Shown: positions 8,474 to 16,375 of the stretch, one piece after another
Numbering within the stretch: position 1 is the stretch's first letter
Layout of the letters: every line of letters begins with the position of its first letter
DNA from: Paenibacillus sp. TCA20
GTDB lineage: Bacteria > Bacillota > Bacilli > Paenibacillales > Paenibacillaceae
Assembly: GCF_000732325.1 (NCBI RefSeq)
Contig: NZ_BBIW01000006.1
Location: 62,001-126,000, forward strand
DNA: 64,000 nucleotides
Direction of reading: 5' to 3'
Made by a program: the position numbers and the translations under genes
The notes under the pieces: model-generated
What the model was told of the DNA's origin: nothing
Database searches by the model: none
What the model saw: the letters and a program-made list of their open reading frames with translations, nothing else

Positions 8474-9492
8474 TGAAAGAGGTCCGGATAGATCGCTTCC
8501 GCTACCACTTTCAGACCTTCGGTTACACGCGGACCTGGACGGCTGAGCAGATTGGCGTCAATGGAGATAACGGCATCTTCTTTAATAGCCGTAATTTCGT
8601 TCCAGCCATCACGAGCTGTGATGATTTGATCCAGTGTTTGATTGTTATCATCGATAACATCGCTTGCGTACAGAATCACGTCAGGATTGGCTTGAATGAT
8701 CTTCTCTTCACTGATTTCATTCCAGCCCTCTGTATCTCCTGCTACATTGACTCCACCAGCAAGAGTAATCACTTCATCCATAAATTCGCCTTTGCCGACT
8801 GTCCAGCCTGGAGAGAATTCAACGTACACTTGTTTCTTCTCTTCATCTGACAGTGCAGCTACTTTATCCGACACTTCCTGAATATCAGCTTTCATTTGAT
8901 CTACCACTTCTGCAGCTTCGGCTTGGCGATCTGTAATCTGACCGTAGACTTCGATATTCTTCATAACATCATCGATTGTTTTAGGATCTGTTTTGAAGAT
9001 GACGATGCCAAGATCGCGTAATTTTTGCACTGCTGCTTCATCCATGGAGATTCCTGTAAACACGATATCCGGCTCAGCCGCGATAATCGCTTCAGCATTG
9101 GGTTCATACAAGCTTCCCATTTTGGGCTTGGAGGCTGCAGCTTCGGGATAATCGTCAAAATCAGATACGCCTACAATTTGCTCCTCGAGTCCAATGGCGA
9201 AGAGGGACTCTGTTTCTGCCGGTGATACGGACACGATTTTGGCCGGCGCTTGTTCAAAAGTAAAGGATTCTCCAGTCGCATCCGTTAAGGTCAGCGGATA
9301 TTCGGTCTTACTCGAAGCTTCCTCGCTGTCATTATTCGTCTCTGATCCTTGATCGGCTGCTTGTCCTGCTTCCTGCTGCGTAGCTTGTCCCGTCCCTTCA
9401 GACGTTTCCGTTTCGGTGCCGCATGCAGCAAGCATGAATGCCATCATTAATGTAAGCAGTAAGGATAATACGCTTTTGTTCATTTTGTTCAT
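8470..9492 (-). CDS. btuF: Cobalamin/corrinoid-binding lipoprotein (BtuF-like)
   Basis: A 340-residue class III (BtuF/FepB type) periplasmic-binding-fold protein. Residues 1-24 are a lipoprotein signal ending in the lipobox LAAC, so the protein should be anchored on the outer face of the membrane. A Glu/Gln/Ser-rich linker to about residue 65 precedes the binding domain. The domain has the two-lobe pattern IVSVSPAETESLFAIG, EPDIVFTG and the long connecting helix. It is the first gene after the cobalamin riboswitch and is translationally coupled to btuC. Cobinamide as well as cobalamin could be bound, which would suit the CbiZ/CobU salvage genes nearby. Confidence 0.88.
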   Translation of the reverse strand: MNKMNKSVLSLLLTLMMAFMLAACGTETETSEGTGQATQQEAGQAADQGSETNNDSEEASSKTEYPLTLTDATGESFTFEQAPAKIVSVSPAETESLFAIGLEEQIVGVSDFDDYPEAAASKPKMGSLYEPNAEAIIAAEPDIVFTGISMDEAAVQKLRDLGIVIFKTDPKTIDDVMKNIEVYGQITDRQAEAAEVVDQMKADIQEVSDKVAALSDEEKKQVYVEFSPGWTVGKGEFMDEVITLAGGVNVAGDTEGWNEISEEKIIQANPDVILYASDVIDDNNQTLDQIITARDGWNEITAIKEDAVISIDANLLSRPGPRVTEGLKVVAEAIYPDLFQ

Positions 9493-9581
9493 GACTCTCT
9501 CCCTTTCAGATCTGGTTCACTCGTAATAGATTGTTTCAAAGCTTAGCCCATAACCTATCCACCTGACTTCCAATCCATAGC

Positions 9582-9617
9582 AAAAAAACCTTGCTCCTTA
9601 AGCTAGGATCAAGGTTT
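9582..9617 (-). terminator. Expression-platform terminator of the cobalamin riboswitch
   Basis: On the minus strand AAACCTTG pairs with CAAGGTTT and runs into TTTT, between the riboswitch aptamer and btuF. This is the expected arrangement for an OFF switch that ends transcription when cobalamin is bound. Confidence 0.8.
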
Positions 9618-9699
9618 ACGTCTCGCAACCGCCCCTTAAAAATGGGCATAGAACATCGCAAAACATATCCTTTCCTCGAAGGATCGCACGCTTCCTTCC

Positions 9700-9885
9700 G
9701 GCAAGGCAGGTCTCCTGACTATCCAGGTTTGGTATGGCTGGACAGCTGCCCTTCCCATTTCTCGCATAAGAAACAGTGGATATAACGCTGTCTGCCCCTG
9801 GTATACAGTGGCGGGACCGTGCCGGATTTGCACCGGCTTCCCTTTTAACCTAAGCAGCTGTAATAACGTCATATACTGCCAGGAC
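9700..9885 (-). promoter_or_regulatory. Cobalamin (AdoCbl) riboswitch
   Basis: The minus strand shows the conserved blocks of the cobalamin aptamer in order: AAAAGGGAAGCCGGTG, GCAAATCCGGCACGGTCC, the B12-box core CCCGCCACTG and the closing AGTCAGGAGACCTGCC. It is followed by an intrinsic terminator and then btuF. Cobalamin riboswitches bind adenosylcobalamin or related corrinoids and lower expression of uptake and synthesis genes. It directly controls btuFCD. A strong terminator after btuD suggests cobTUSQ is not mainly read from it. Confidence 0.95.
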
Positions 9886-9984
9886 CTTGTCGGCTATTAT
9901 TCGTTTGTTGGTGTATACATCCTCGTCGATTCATGAATGATGCATACTTGTTCAAGTGCATGGTGGCCTTAACTTCTGTTGTTG

Positions 9985-10013
9985 ATTATAGGGGAAAGGT
10001 CTTATTTCTACAA
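9985..10013 (-). promoter_or_regulatory. Sigma-A promoter of the riboswitch-btuFCD transcript
   Basis: On the minus strand TTGTAG (10008-10013), 17 bp, then TATAAT (9985-9990). Transcription would begin about 95 bp before the riboswitch aptamer. Confidence 0.55.
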
Positions 10014-10058
10014 CCTAACTTTTCCCTTGAACATAGGGGTCAGCACCCGCTGAATCAC

Positions 10059-10724
10059 TTAATTTACAATTTCTCCACTCAGCTGATCTACTTGAAGTCG
10101 GAGCCGCAGTACCTGCATTTCTCCAGGACCAGGCATTACGGAGTTGAAATCTCTATCCTGTACATAAGCTGACACCAGCTGTCTAATGACGCCGCCATGC
10201 GTAACGATCAGCACCTTCGGATAAGCCATATCTAGCTGGGTATGACCGGTTGAAGGCTCCATCCCATCCTTTTTCACCAGAATTGGCAGCAGTCTGCTCT
10301 CTACAAATTGAGAAATCCGCTGTTCGAAGACAGTAAAATGCTCTGCACCCGGCGGTGTAATCCGCTCCGGATGATCGATCCAGCTGCGATATGCGGGGTT
10401 GTCCTTGAGCATGTCATAGGTAGAGCCTTCCCAATCACCAAAGTGATACTCGCGGATCCGGTGATCCATCACCGCCGTACCGACAAGATGTGGCGCAATG
10501 ATCTGAAGAGTCTGCATCGTACGCGTCAGATCACTGATGAACACATACTGAAATACAAGCCCCTCATGCTCCATCTGGAGCTTAAGCGGCTTTAACTCAG
10601 ATACGGTACTGTTTAGGAGCGGCACATCGGTGTGCCCCAAATATCTTTTCTCTATATTCCATAACGTTCTTCCGTGTCTGACGAGATACAGATCGAGCCC
10701 TGTGTTCATGTCCACCACATCCAT
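10059..10724 (-). CDS. cobC: Histidine phosphatase family protein, probable alpha-ribazole phosphatase (CobC-like)
   Basis: A 221-residue phosphoglycerate-mutase-like phosphatase. The catalytic LVRHGRTLWN motif is near the N terminus, REYHFGDWEG contains the conserved glutamate region, and VTHGGVIRQL carries the second histidine. In this context it would dephosphorylate alpha-ribazole phosphate or adenosylcobalamin phosphate. It is the last gene of cobD-cbiZ-cbiB-cobC. An ATG at 10709 overlaps the cbiB stop as ATGA and is an alternative start five codons in. Members of this superfamily have many substrates, so the exact role is inferred from the operon. Confidence 0.85.
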   Translation of the reverse strand: MDVVDMNTGLDLYLVRHGRTLWNIEKRYLGHTDVPLLNSTVSELKPLKLQMEHEGLVFQYVFISDLTRTMQTLQIIAPHLVGTAVMDHRIREYHFGDWEGSTYDMLKDNPAYRSWIDHPERITPPGAEHFTVFEQRISQFVESRLLPILVKKDGMEPSTGHTQLDMAYPKVLIVTHGGVIRQLVSAYVQDRDFNSVMPGPGEMQVLRLRLQVDQLSGEIVN

Positions 10725-11689
10725 TCCATACCGAAGATCGAGAGAACAGATAGAAGAGCACAGAGGATCAAGATAAACAAACTGGATGACACAAACATCA
10801 TTGTAATGCTTGTCTTGATATGTGCAGCCTCAAGCGTATGATAAGGCTTGCCCATATAAGCTCGAAACGATTCCACACCGTGATATACGTTATACCCCCC
10901 GAGCCGAATTCCGATAGCACCTGCGACTGCTGATTCAGGATATCCGCCGTTCGGACTAGGGTGCTTGCTTGCATCCTCCTTCACTGTACGAATGCTATTC
11001 TCGACATGCAGCCCTAGTATACGAGCCGAAGCAAACAGCAGCAGTGCGGATATACGAGCAGGCAAATAGTTAGCTGCATCATCAAGCCGGGCGGAGGCTT
11101 TGCCAAGGTAGAAATATTTCTCGTTCTTGTACCCTACCATCGAATCCAGTGTATTGACTGCACGATACGCCATCGCTAGAGGAGCACCGCCGATCAGAGC
11201 ATAGAATAGAGGAGATATAATGGCATCCACAATATTTTCTGCAATCGTCTCTACCGTTCCGCGAACAATTTCCGGTTCATCCAGATGGTCCGTGTCCCGG
11301 CCTACAATCATGCCTAGTGACCTCCTGGCTTCCGGGAGCTGTCGGTTTCTTAAATGCTTATATACCTCCATTCCCGCCTCCTTCAGCCCTTTGGCTGCAA
11401 TCGTGGTTGCAATCAGAACGATCTCGGCGGCAACGGCAAGATAAGGATGAACGATCGCAAGCAGCTTGAGCACCGCCCAGGTGATGAGAAAAGAACCGCC
11501 AACGATGACAATCGGAAACAGAAAGCCTGCAAACAGTAACCCCTTATTTGAAGTCACTTTGGAGCGGATCGATTTCTCAAGTAGTGATATCCCTTTGCCC
11601 ATGCCAATCACCGGATGAGGAATCCATCTCGGATCACCGATGATCCGATCAAGAATATAAGCGCAGAGAAGAATGAGAGCCAGGATCAT
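10706..11689 (-). CDS. cbiB: Adenosylcobinamide-phosphate synthase (CbiB/CobD1)
   Basis: A 327-residue membrane enzyme that attaches (R)-1-aminopropan-2-ol phosphate to adenosylcobyric acid. The family pattern is clear: LDRIIGDPRWIPHPVIGMG near the N terminus, the SLGMIVGRDTDHLDEPEI stretch, the long ENIVDAIISPLFYALIGG segment, then NTLDSMVGYKNEKY and a C-terminal HPSPNGGYPESAVAGA. The start overlaps the cbiZ stop by 4 bp. Its amino-propanol phosphate comes from threonine phosphate by CobD, encoded at the head of this operon. Length is typical. Confidence 0.95.
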   Translation of the reverse strand: MILALILLCAYILDRIIGDPRWIPHPVIGMGKGISLLEKSIRSKVTSNKGLLFAGFLFPIVIVGGSFLITWAVLKLLAIVHPYLAVAAEIVLIATTIAAKGLKEAGMEVYKHLRNRQLPEARRSLGMIVGRDTDHLDEPEIVRGTVETIAENIVDAIISPLFYALIGGAPLAMAYRAVNTLDSMVGYKNEKYFYLGKASARLDDAANYLPARISALLLFASARILGLHVENSIRTVKEDASKHPSPNGGYPESAVAGAIGIRLGGYNVYHGVESFRAYMGKPYHTLEAAHIKTSITMMFVSSSLFILILCALLSVLSIFGMEWMWWT

Positions 11690-12444
11690 CCTGCCGCCTC
11701 CTCTCCAGCCAGCAGACTCTCCGTAACCGTCGCATATACGAGTCGTCCGATGCAGGAGCCAAGCTCTGTAGCTGTGCCTGCATAAGCATGAATTTTGTCC
11801 GGCGTGCTTCCATCCGGTTTAAATCCGCTGACACCAAGAACAACGGCATCTGTTGTTGTCCCCGTCGCGATCATTCCGTTCTCGGCATCCCTCACTCCGA
11901 GATCCTGCAGGGCGCAAGCCTTTGCTTCGACTGCAGTTTGCAGCGCATTGACCATGGCATAGGAAGTCAGCTCACCGGCAATAAACAGCATCGTATTGAT
12001 CGTGCCCGGAGAATAGGCTGCGGGAAAAACAGTCCTTGAAGACGACGCTCTGGCTGCATTGCCGGCTCCCGCTGTCGTGCAGCAGAAGACGATGGCATGG
12101 TCGGTACTTTCCTCTATAACAGAAACATGTGCTAGCTTCACTGCTGTCAGCAGACCGGCGGTGCCTGCTGCAGGAAGCCTCCACTTTTTCAAACGTGCTT
12201 CGATCTCGGCTGCAGGATGATCAGACGTAAAATGCTTATCTACATATATATTGACTGCACGATCAATCCGGCTCATGCCTCCCCCGTAAACACTGCTCGA
12301 CAGCGATTGAACCGTCTGAGGTGATTCCACAAGCAAATACGCATTGTCGTACTTCGTTAGCTTGAAACCAGGCCAGAGAGTAGAGGAATAAATATCTGGA
12401 ATAGCCTGGTTAGAAGCGAACTTGTGCAAAAAAGGTGTTGTCAT
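11686..12444 (-). CDS. cbiZ: Adenosylcobinamide amidohydrolase (CbiZ)
   Basis: A 252-residue protein of the CbiZ family, which cleaves the aminopropanol arm from adenosylcobinamide to return adenosylcobyric acid for reuse. Family features are VYGGGMSRIDRAVNIYV around residues 55-70, AGAGNAARASS, and ATGTTTDAVV near residue 195. It starts 3 bp after cobD ends and overlaps cbiB by 4 bp. Having CbiZ beside both CbiB and CobU gives the cell two cobinamide salvage routes: direct phosphorylation by CobU, or hydrolysis to cobyric acid and rebuilding. CbiZ is best known from archaea and some bacteria. Confidence 0.9.
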   Translation of the reverse strand: MTTPFLHKFASNQAIPDIYSSTLWPGFKLTKYDNAYLLVESPQTVQSLSSSVYGGGMSRIDRAVNIYVDKHFTSDHPAAEIEARLKKWRLPAAGTAGLLTAVKLAHVSVIEESTDHAIVFCCTTAGAGNAARASSSRTVFPAAYSPGTINTMLFIAGELTSYAMVNALQTAVEAKACALQDLGVRDAENGMIATGTTTDAVVLGVSGFKPDGSTPDKIHAYAGTATELGSCIGRLVYATVTESLLAGEEAAG

Positions 12445-12447
12445 TAT

Positions 12448-13536
12448 CTATTGCTCCCCCAATATGAATCGCAGCACTTCAAGAAACCGGCTATTGTCCT
12501 GCTGCCCCTTCACCGCGATCCGAACGGATTTGTCGCCTAGCCCTGTATACATGGCACAGTTTCGAATAAGAATTCCCTGCTTTCCCATCGCCTCTTGCAG
12601 AGACTCGGCGTTCCAGCCTTCCGGTGTCTCCAGTAGCAAGTAATTGGCCACACCTGGATAGACCTGAAAGTCAAGGGAAGCCAATTCGGACATCAAGCGG
12701 TTTCGCTCCACCTTAATGCAAGCCTGGGTCTGCTCTTCATATGCGCTGTTTTCCGTAAGACAAGCCTCACCTGCCAGCAGAGCTAGTCCGTTTACACTCC
12801 AGGTTACCTGCTTGCTCGACATCGCCGATATCAGATCAGGCTGGCCTACCGCGTACCCAAGGCGAAGTCCCGGGATTGCATAAAATTTCGTCATGGAACG
12901 AATGACAATGACATTCGGATACGGGTCCAGAGAGTCCGTCAGTGTCTCACGCTCATGCTCGGGTATGAAATCGATAAAAGCTTCGTCAATTACAACCTTG
13001 ACGTCCCGGTCTCTAGCATGAGCAGCAATCGCTTCCAGCTCGCTTCGGGCGTATTGTACCCCGTTCGGATTGTTTGGCTGACCGATAAATAGCAGATCTA
13101 CCCTATCGATAAGCTCCAAGATTGCTGACAGCTCGGCCCGATAATTAAGCTCTTTATACCCATATATGTACTCTACCCGACTTCCGTACTGTACAGCCAG
13201 CTGACGATACTCCGAGAATCCGGGTTCAATGGTGCCTACAGCTGCAGGTGTAAATGCCTGAATAATAAGCGCCATACACTCCGCAGCCCCGTTGCCGATC
13301 AGAAGCTGGTCTTCCGACAACTTCAGCTTGGTTGCAAGCTTGTGCTTAAGACTGCGGTGTCCCGGATCGGGATAACGAAGGATGTGATGCATTCCTTCCA
13401 TAAGTGCTCGTGTGACCGCAAGAGGCGGACCGAGCGGATTGATATTGGCACTGTAGTCGAGGAAGTCCGCTGGTGACCGTCCGTATTTCGCTGCAGCGGT
13501 CTCTACGTCACCGCCATGTCCATAAACCTCTATCAC
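12448..13536 (-). CDS. cobD: L-threonine-O-3-phosphate decarboxylase (CobD)
   Basis: A 362-residue PLP enzyme of the class I/II aminotransferase fold. YGHGGDVETAA and DYSANINPLGPP are the typical CobD N terminus, GQPNNPNG binds cofactor, and SMTKFYAIPGLRLGY contains the PLP lysine. It makes (R)-1-aminopropan-2-ol phosphate for CbiB. The frame opens with an ATG at 13560, but the GTG at 13536 is preferred: AAGGAAGG lies 7 bp before it and the family N terminus begins there. It heads cobD-cbiZ-cbiB-cobC. A histidinol-phosphate aminotransferase is a sequence relative, excluded here by the context and N-terminal motif. Confidence 0.93.
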   Translation of the reverse strand: MIEVYGHGGDVETAAAKYGRSPADFLDYSANINPLGPPLAVTRALMEGMHHILRYPDPGHRSLKHKLATKLKLSEDQLLIGNGAAECMALIIQAFTPAAVGTIEPGFSEYRQLAVQYGSRVEYIYGYKELNYRAELSAILELIDRVDLLFIGQPNNPNGVQYARSELEAIAAHARDRDVKVVIDEAFIDFIPEHERETLTDSLDPYPNVIVIRSMTKFYAIPGLRLGYAVGQPDLISAMSSKQVTWSVNGLALLAGEACLTENSAYEEQTQACIKVERNRLMSELASLDFQVYPGVANYLLLETPEGWNAESLQEAMGKQGILIRNCAMYTGLGDKSVRIAVKGQQDNSRFLEVLRFILGEQ

Positions 13537-13579
13537 AGGTGTTCCTTCCTTTCTTCTCATGCGTTATCTGTAATCGGGC

Positions 13580-13738
13580 AGAATTGTGCGCGTTTAATGC
13601 AAATGCTCAGCGGCTCTTATCCGCGTAACGTTTCCGATTTGATGCAAACAATCGGCGAACTTGTCCGCGTATCTTTTCCAATATAATGGAAACGTTCCGC
13701 GAATCTTGTCCGCGTAACGTATCCATTATGAAGCTACA
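13580..13738. repeat. Array of about three 45-bp intergenic repeats with internal dyads
   Basis: Units begin at about 13616, 13660 and 13705 with near-identical CTTGTCCGCGTAACG (first unit CTTATCCGCGTAACG, second CTTGTCCGCGTATCT), giving a 44-45 bp period. A degenerate unit precedes them at about 13582. Unit one has CCGATT/AATCGG arms and unit two has TTTCCA/TGGAAA arms at the same place, so the hairpin sequence changes while pairing is kept. The third unit is partial. The array fills the gap between cobD and lplJ; no promoter for cobD was recognised in it. Confidence 0.6.
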
Positions 13739-13765
13739 AAAATCACCCGTCAACGGCAATTCCTT

Positions 13766-13794
13766 TTGTGTCGCACACCCAATTCGTTTACAAT
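13766..13794 (+). promoter_or_regulatory. Sigma-A promoter of lplJ
   Basis: TTGTGT, 17 bp, TACAAT, about 90 bp before the lplJ start. Confidence 0.5.
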
Positions 13795-13885
13795 AGGGAT
13801 GGAGTGTTTCAAGACACCAAGGCTTCAGGCATACAGGCCTGTCCTTGCCTACATATTTGAACTATATACATTGGAGGAATAGACC

Positions 13886-14887
13886 ATGCTGTTTATTGAC
13901 AACCAAGGGATTACAGACCCGCGCATCAATCTCGCCATCGAGGAATATGCCCTTAAGCATTTATCCCTGGATGAGAGCTATCTTCTGTTCTACATTAATG
14001 CGCCATCCATCATCATCGGCAAGCATCAGAACACCATTGAAGAAATTAATCAGGAATATGTGCAGGAGCATGGCGTACAGGTCGTCAGAAGACTGTCCGG
14101 CGGCGGTGCGGTGTACCACGACCTTGGCAACCTGAACTTCAGCTTCATCACCAAGGATGACGGCAACTCGTTCCACAACTTCCGCAAATTCACCCAGCCG
14201 GTGGTTGAGGCGCTGCACAGCCTTGGCGTGAACGCAGAGCTGACAGGACGTAACGATCTTCAAGTCGGCGAGCAAAAAATATCCGGCAATGCACAATTTG
14301 CCACACGCGGCCGCATGTTCAGCCACGGCACCCTGATGTTTGACCTTAACCTGGAGAACGTTGCCGCTTCCCTCAAGGTCAATCCAGAGAAATTCAAATC
14401 CAAGAGCACCAAGTCTGTTCGCAGCCGTGTAGCTAACATCAGCTCCCTGATGGATCGAGAGATGACGATTGTGGAATTCCGCGAGGAGCTGCTTCGACAT
14501 ATTTTTGGCATGGAGGCAAATGAAGTTCCAGAGTACAAGCTGACCGAGCAGGACTGGGAGAAGATCCACGAAATTTCGAAGGAACGTTACCAGAACTGGG
14601 ATTGGAACTATGGCTTGTCACCCGAGAGCAATGTGAAGCATTCCAAGAAGTTCCCGGTCGGCATCATCGATCTTCGTATGAATATTAAGGAAGGCCGTAT
14701 TGAGGACATCAAGATCTACGGAGATTTCTTCGGGGTAGGCGATGTAGCTGATATCGAGAATCTGCTCCGCGGCAAGCGTTATGAAGAACAAGAAGTACGT
14801 GCCGCACTTAAGGATACAGATATTAAGCATTACTTCGGCAACCTGGAATTCGATGATTTCATCGGTCTGGTATTTCTAGAGGAGTAG
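13886..14887 (+). CDS. lplJ: Lipoate--protein ligase (LplJ/LplA)
   Basis: A 333-residue enzyme that activates free lipoate with ATP and attaches it to lipoyl domains of GcvH and 2-oxoacid dehydrogenase E2 proteins. RRLSGGGAVYHDLGNLNFSF near residue 75 is the lipoyl-AMP binding motif, GRNDLQVGEQKISGNAQ follows, and the C-terminal third (from about residue 245) is the small accessory domain. GGAGG lies 9 bp before the ATG. It is followed 44 bp later by a HAD phosphatase on the same strand, with one terminator after both, so the two are probably cotranscribed. Length matches B. subtilis LplJ. Confidence 0.93.
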   Translation: MLFIDNQGITDPRINLAIEEYALKHLSLDESYLLFYINAPSIIIGKHQNTIEEINQEYVQEHGVQVVRRLSGGGAVYHDLGNLNFSFITKDDGNSFHNFRKFTQPVVEALHSLGVNAELTGRNDLQVGEQKISGNAQFATRGRMFSHGTLMFDLNLENVAASLKVNPEKFKSKSTKSVRSRVANISSLMDREMTIVEFREELLRHIFGMEANEVPEYKLTEQDWEKIHEISKERYQNWDWNYGLSPESNVKHSKKFPVGIIDLRMNIKEGRIEDIKIYGDFFGVGDVADIENLLRGKRYEEQEVRAALKDTDIKHYFGNLEFDDFIGLVFLEE

Positions 14888-14931
14888 AACTGCCCCACTA
14901 AATAATAGATAGAACTGAGGAGAGAGAAGCC

Positions 14932-15732
14932 ATGACTTACAAGCTGATTGCCATCGATATCGATGACACACTCATTAATGACGAGAAGGAAGTTACGAAT
15001 CCCACACAAAAAGCACTTGAGGCTGCTGTGGCCAAGGATGTCGTGGTTACGCTCGCGACAGGTCGCGCTTACGCTTCTGCACAAGCGATTGCTCGTCAGA
15101 CTGGACTTAATGTACCGATCATTACGTACCAGGGAGCACTAATTAAGAATCTGATGGACGAAAAAGTACTGTACGAGCGCTATGTTCCAATGGAAGCCGC
15201 TCGTAAGCTCTATGAGTACTGCCTGGAGCACAATCTGCACCTGCAGACTTATATTGACGACAAGCTGTATTCCCGTGAAGAGAATGAGAAGCTGGTTGAT
15301 TACTGCAAACTGAACAAAACACCATACTACATTGAAGCTGATTTTGTAAAAATGATTGAACAGCCAGCCCCTAAGCTGCTGATCATTGATGATCCTGATT
15401 ATTTGGACAAGGTGGCTGTTGATCTGCGCGAGCTGCTCGGTCCTGAAGTGCATATTACCAAGTCCAAGCCACATTTTCTTGAAATCATGCATCATGAAGG
15501 AACCAAGGGACATGCGCTGACTTTCCTTGCGGATCATTTTAACGTTGATCTTAAGGATACCATTGCGGTAGGCGATTCCTGGAACGATCATGAGATGCTT
15601 GAAGCGGCGGGTCTTGGTGTAGCGATGGGGAATGCCATTCCTGCACTGAAAGAAATTGCAGGCTATGTTACGCTGAGCAACAATGAAGACGGCGTGAAGC
15701 ATGTCATTGAGAAGTTCATTCTAGAGGCTTAG
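14932..15732 (+). CDS. Cof-type HAD-IIB family phosphatase
   Basis: A 266-residue cytoplasmic HAD phosphatase with a type IIB cap. Motif I is AIDIDDTLIND with the nucleophile and acid/base aspartates near residues 8-10. Motif II is in the TLATGRAYA segment. Motifs III/IV are KPHFLEIM and GDSWNDHEMLEAAG. Such proteins dephosphorylate sugar phosphates, FMN or pyridoxal phosphate. The substrate cannot be told. It lies downstream of lplJ and before a strong terminator. Confidence 0.88.
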   Translation: MTYKLIAIDIDDTLINDEKEVTNPTQKALEAAVAKDVVVTLATGRAYASAQAIARQTGLNVPIITYQGALIKNLMDEKVLYERYVPMEAARKLYEYCLEHNLHLQTYIDDKLYSREENEKLVDYCKLNKTPYYIEADFVKMIEQPAPKLLIIDDPDYLDKVAVDLRELLGPEVHITKSKPHFLEIMHHEGTKGHALTFLADHFNVDLKDTIAVGDSWNDHEMLEAAGLGVAMGNAIPALKEIAGYVTLSNNEDGVKHVIEKFILEA

Positions 15733-15751
15733 ATCTATATAGACAACAAAT

Positions 15752-15811
15752 AACCCGGCTGCTTACAAGCATAGTCCTGTACTATGCAGTATGGCATCCG
15801 GGTATTTTTAT
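15752..15811 (+). terminator. Terminator of lplJ-HAD unit
   Basis: AACCCGG pairs with CCGGGT across a loop that itself holds an internal CATAGT/ACTATG stem, and is followed by ATTTTTATTTT. Confidence 0.75.
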
Positions 15812-15839
15812 TTTCCAATACATCACTCTATAGTTTGGT

Positions 15840-16356
15840 TTATCTATTAATTACCTTATCCACCAAACCGTATCCTACAGCTTCTTCTGCCGTCATAAAA
15901 TGATCACGGTCAGTATCCTTCTCAATGCGCTCGATCGGCTTGAATCCGAATGTCAGAGGCCTGACCTCGACTGCCGCCATGCGGCTGGTGTATCATGATC
16001 TCACTGTTCGGCAAAGCGAAGCGCTTCCCCTTGGTTCCTGCGGTTAGCAGCATTGCTCCAAAGCTTGCCGCCATCCCTGTGCATATGGTCGATACATCAG
16101 GTTCAATAAATTTCATCGTGTCGTAGATGGAGAATCCTGCAGTTACGGAGCCACCAGGGCTGTTGATATAGAGCTGTATGTCCTTCTTCGGATCTTCTGC
16201 TGTCAAGAATAGCAGCTGGGCGACAATCAAATTCGCCATTTGATCTTCAATCTCACCCGAAACCATAATAATTCGGTCCTTTAGGAGCCTGGAGTAAATA
16301 TCGTAGCTGCGCTCCCCCCGGCTCGTTTGCTCCACTACATAAGGAATAGTTGGCAT
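15840..16356 (-). pseudogene. clpP: Disrupted ClpP-like protease subunit (internal deletion and frameshift)
   Basis: The N-terminal frame (144 codons, stop at 15922) follows ClpP closely. It has [40 protein letters not shown] with the catalytic serine and MIHQPHGG with the catalytic histidine. It then runs through [10 protein letters not shown] into a premature stop. The missing tail is found in another frame just downstream, as [14 protein letters not shown] and [15 protein letters not shown] ending at 15840. Relative to ClpP about 20 residues (the AKRIL...RTGQ helix) are absent, implying a deletion near 62 bp at about 15933-15939. The catalytic aspartate lies in the out-of-frame part, so the product should be inactive. 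It starts 19 bp after a sigma factor gene that is also frameshifted. It is probably a second, dispensable clpP paralogue. Confidence 0.85.
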
Positions 16357-16375
16357 TTACGCTTCTCTCCTTTTT

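Noticed and set aside
9636..9872. 78-codon minus-strand frame inside the cobalamin riboswitch
   Set aside because: It coincides with the conserved aptamer and the terminator; the RNA explains the sequence.
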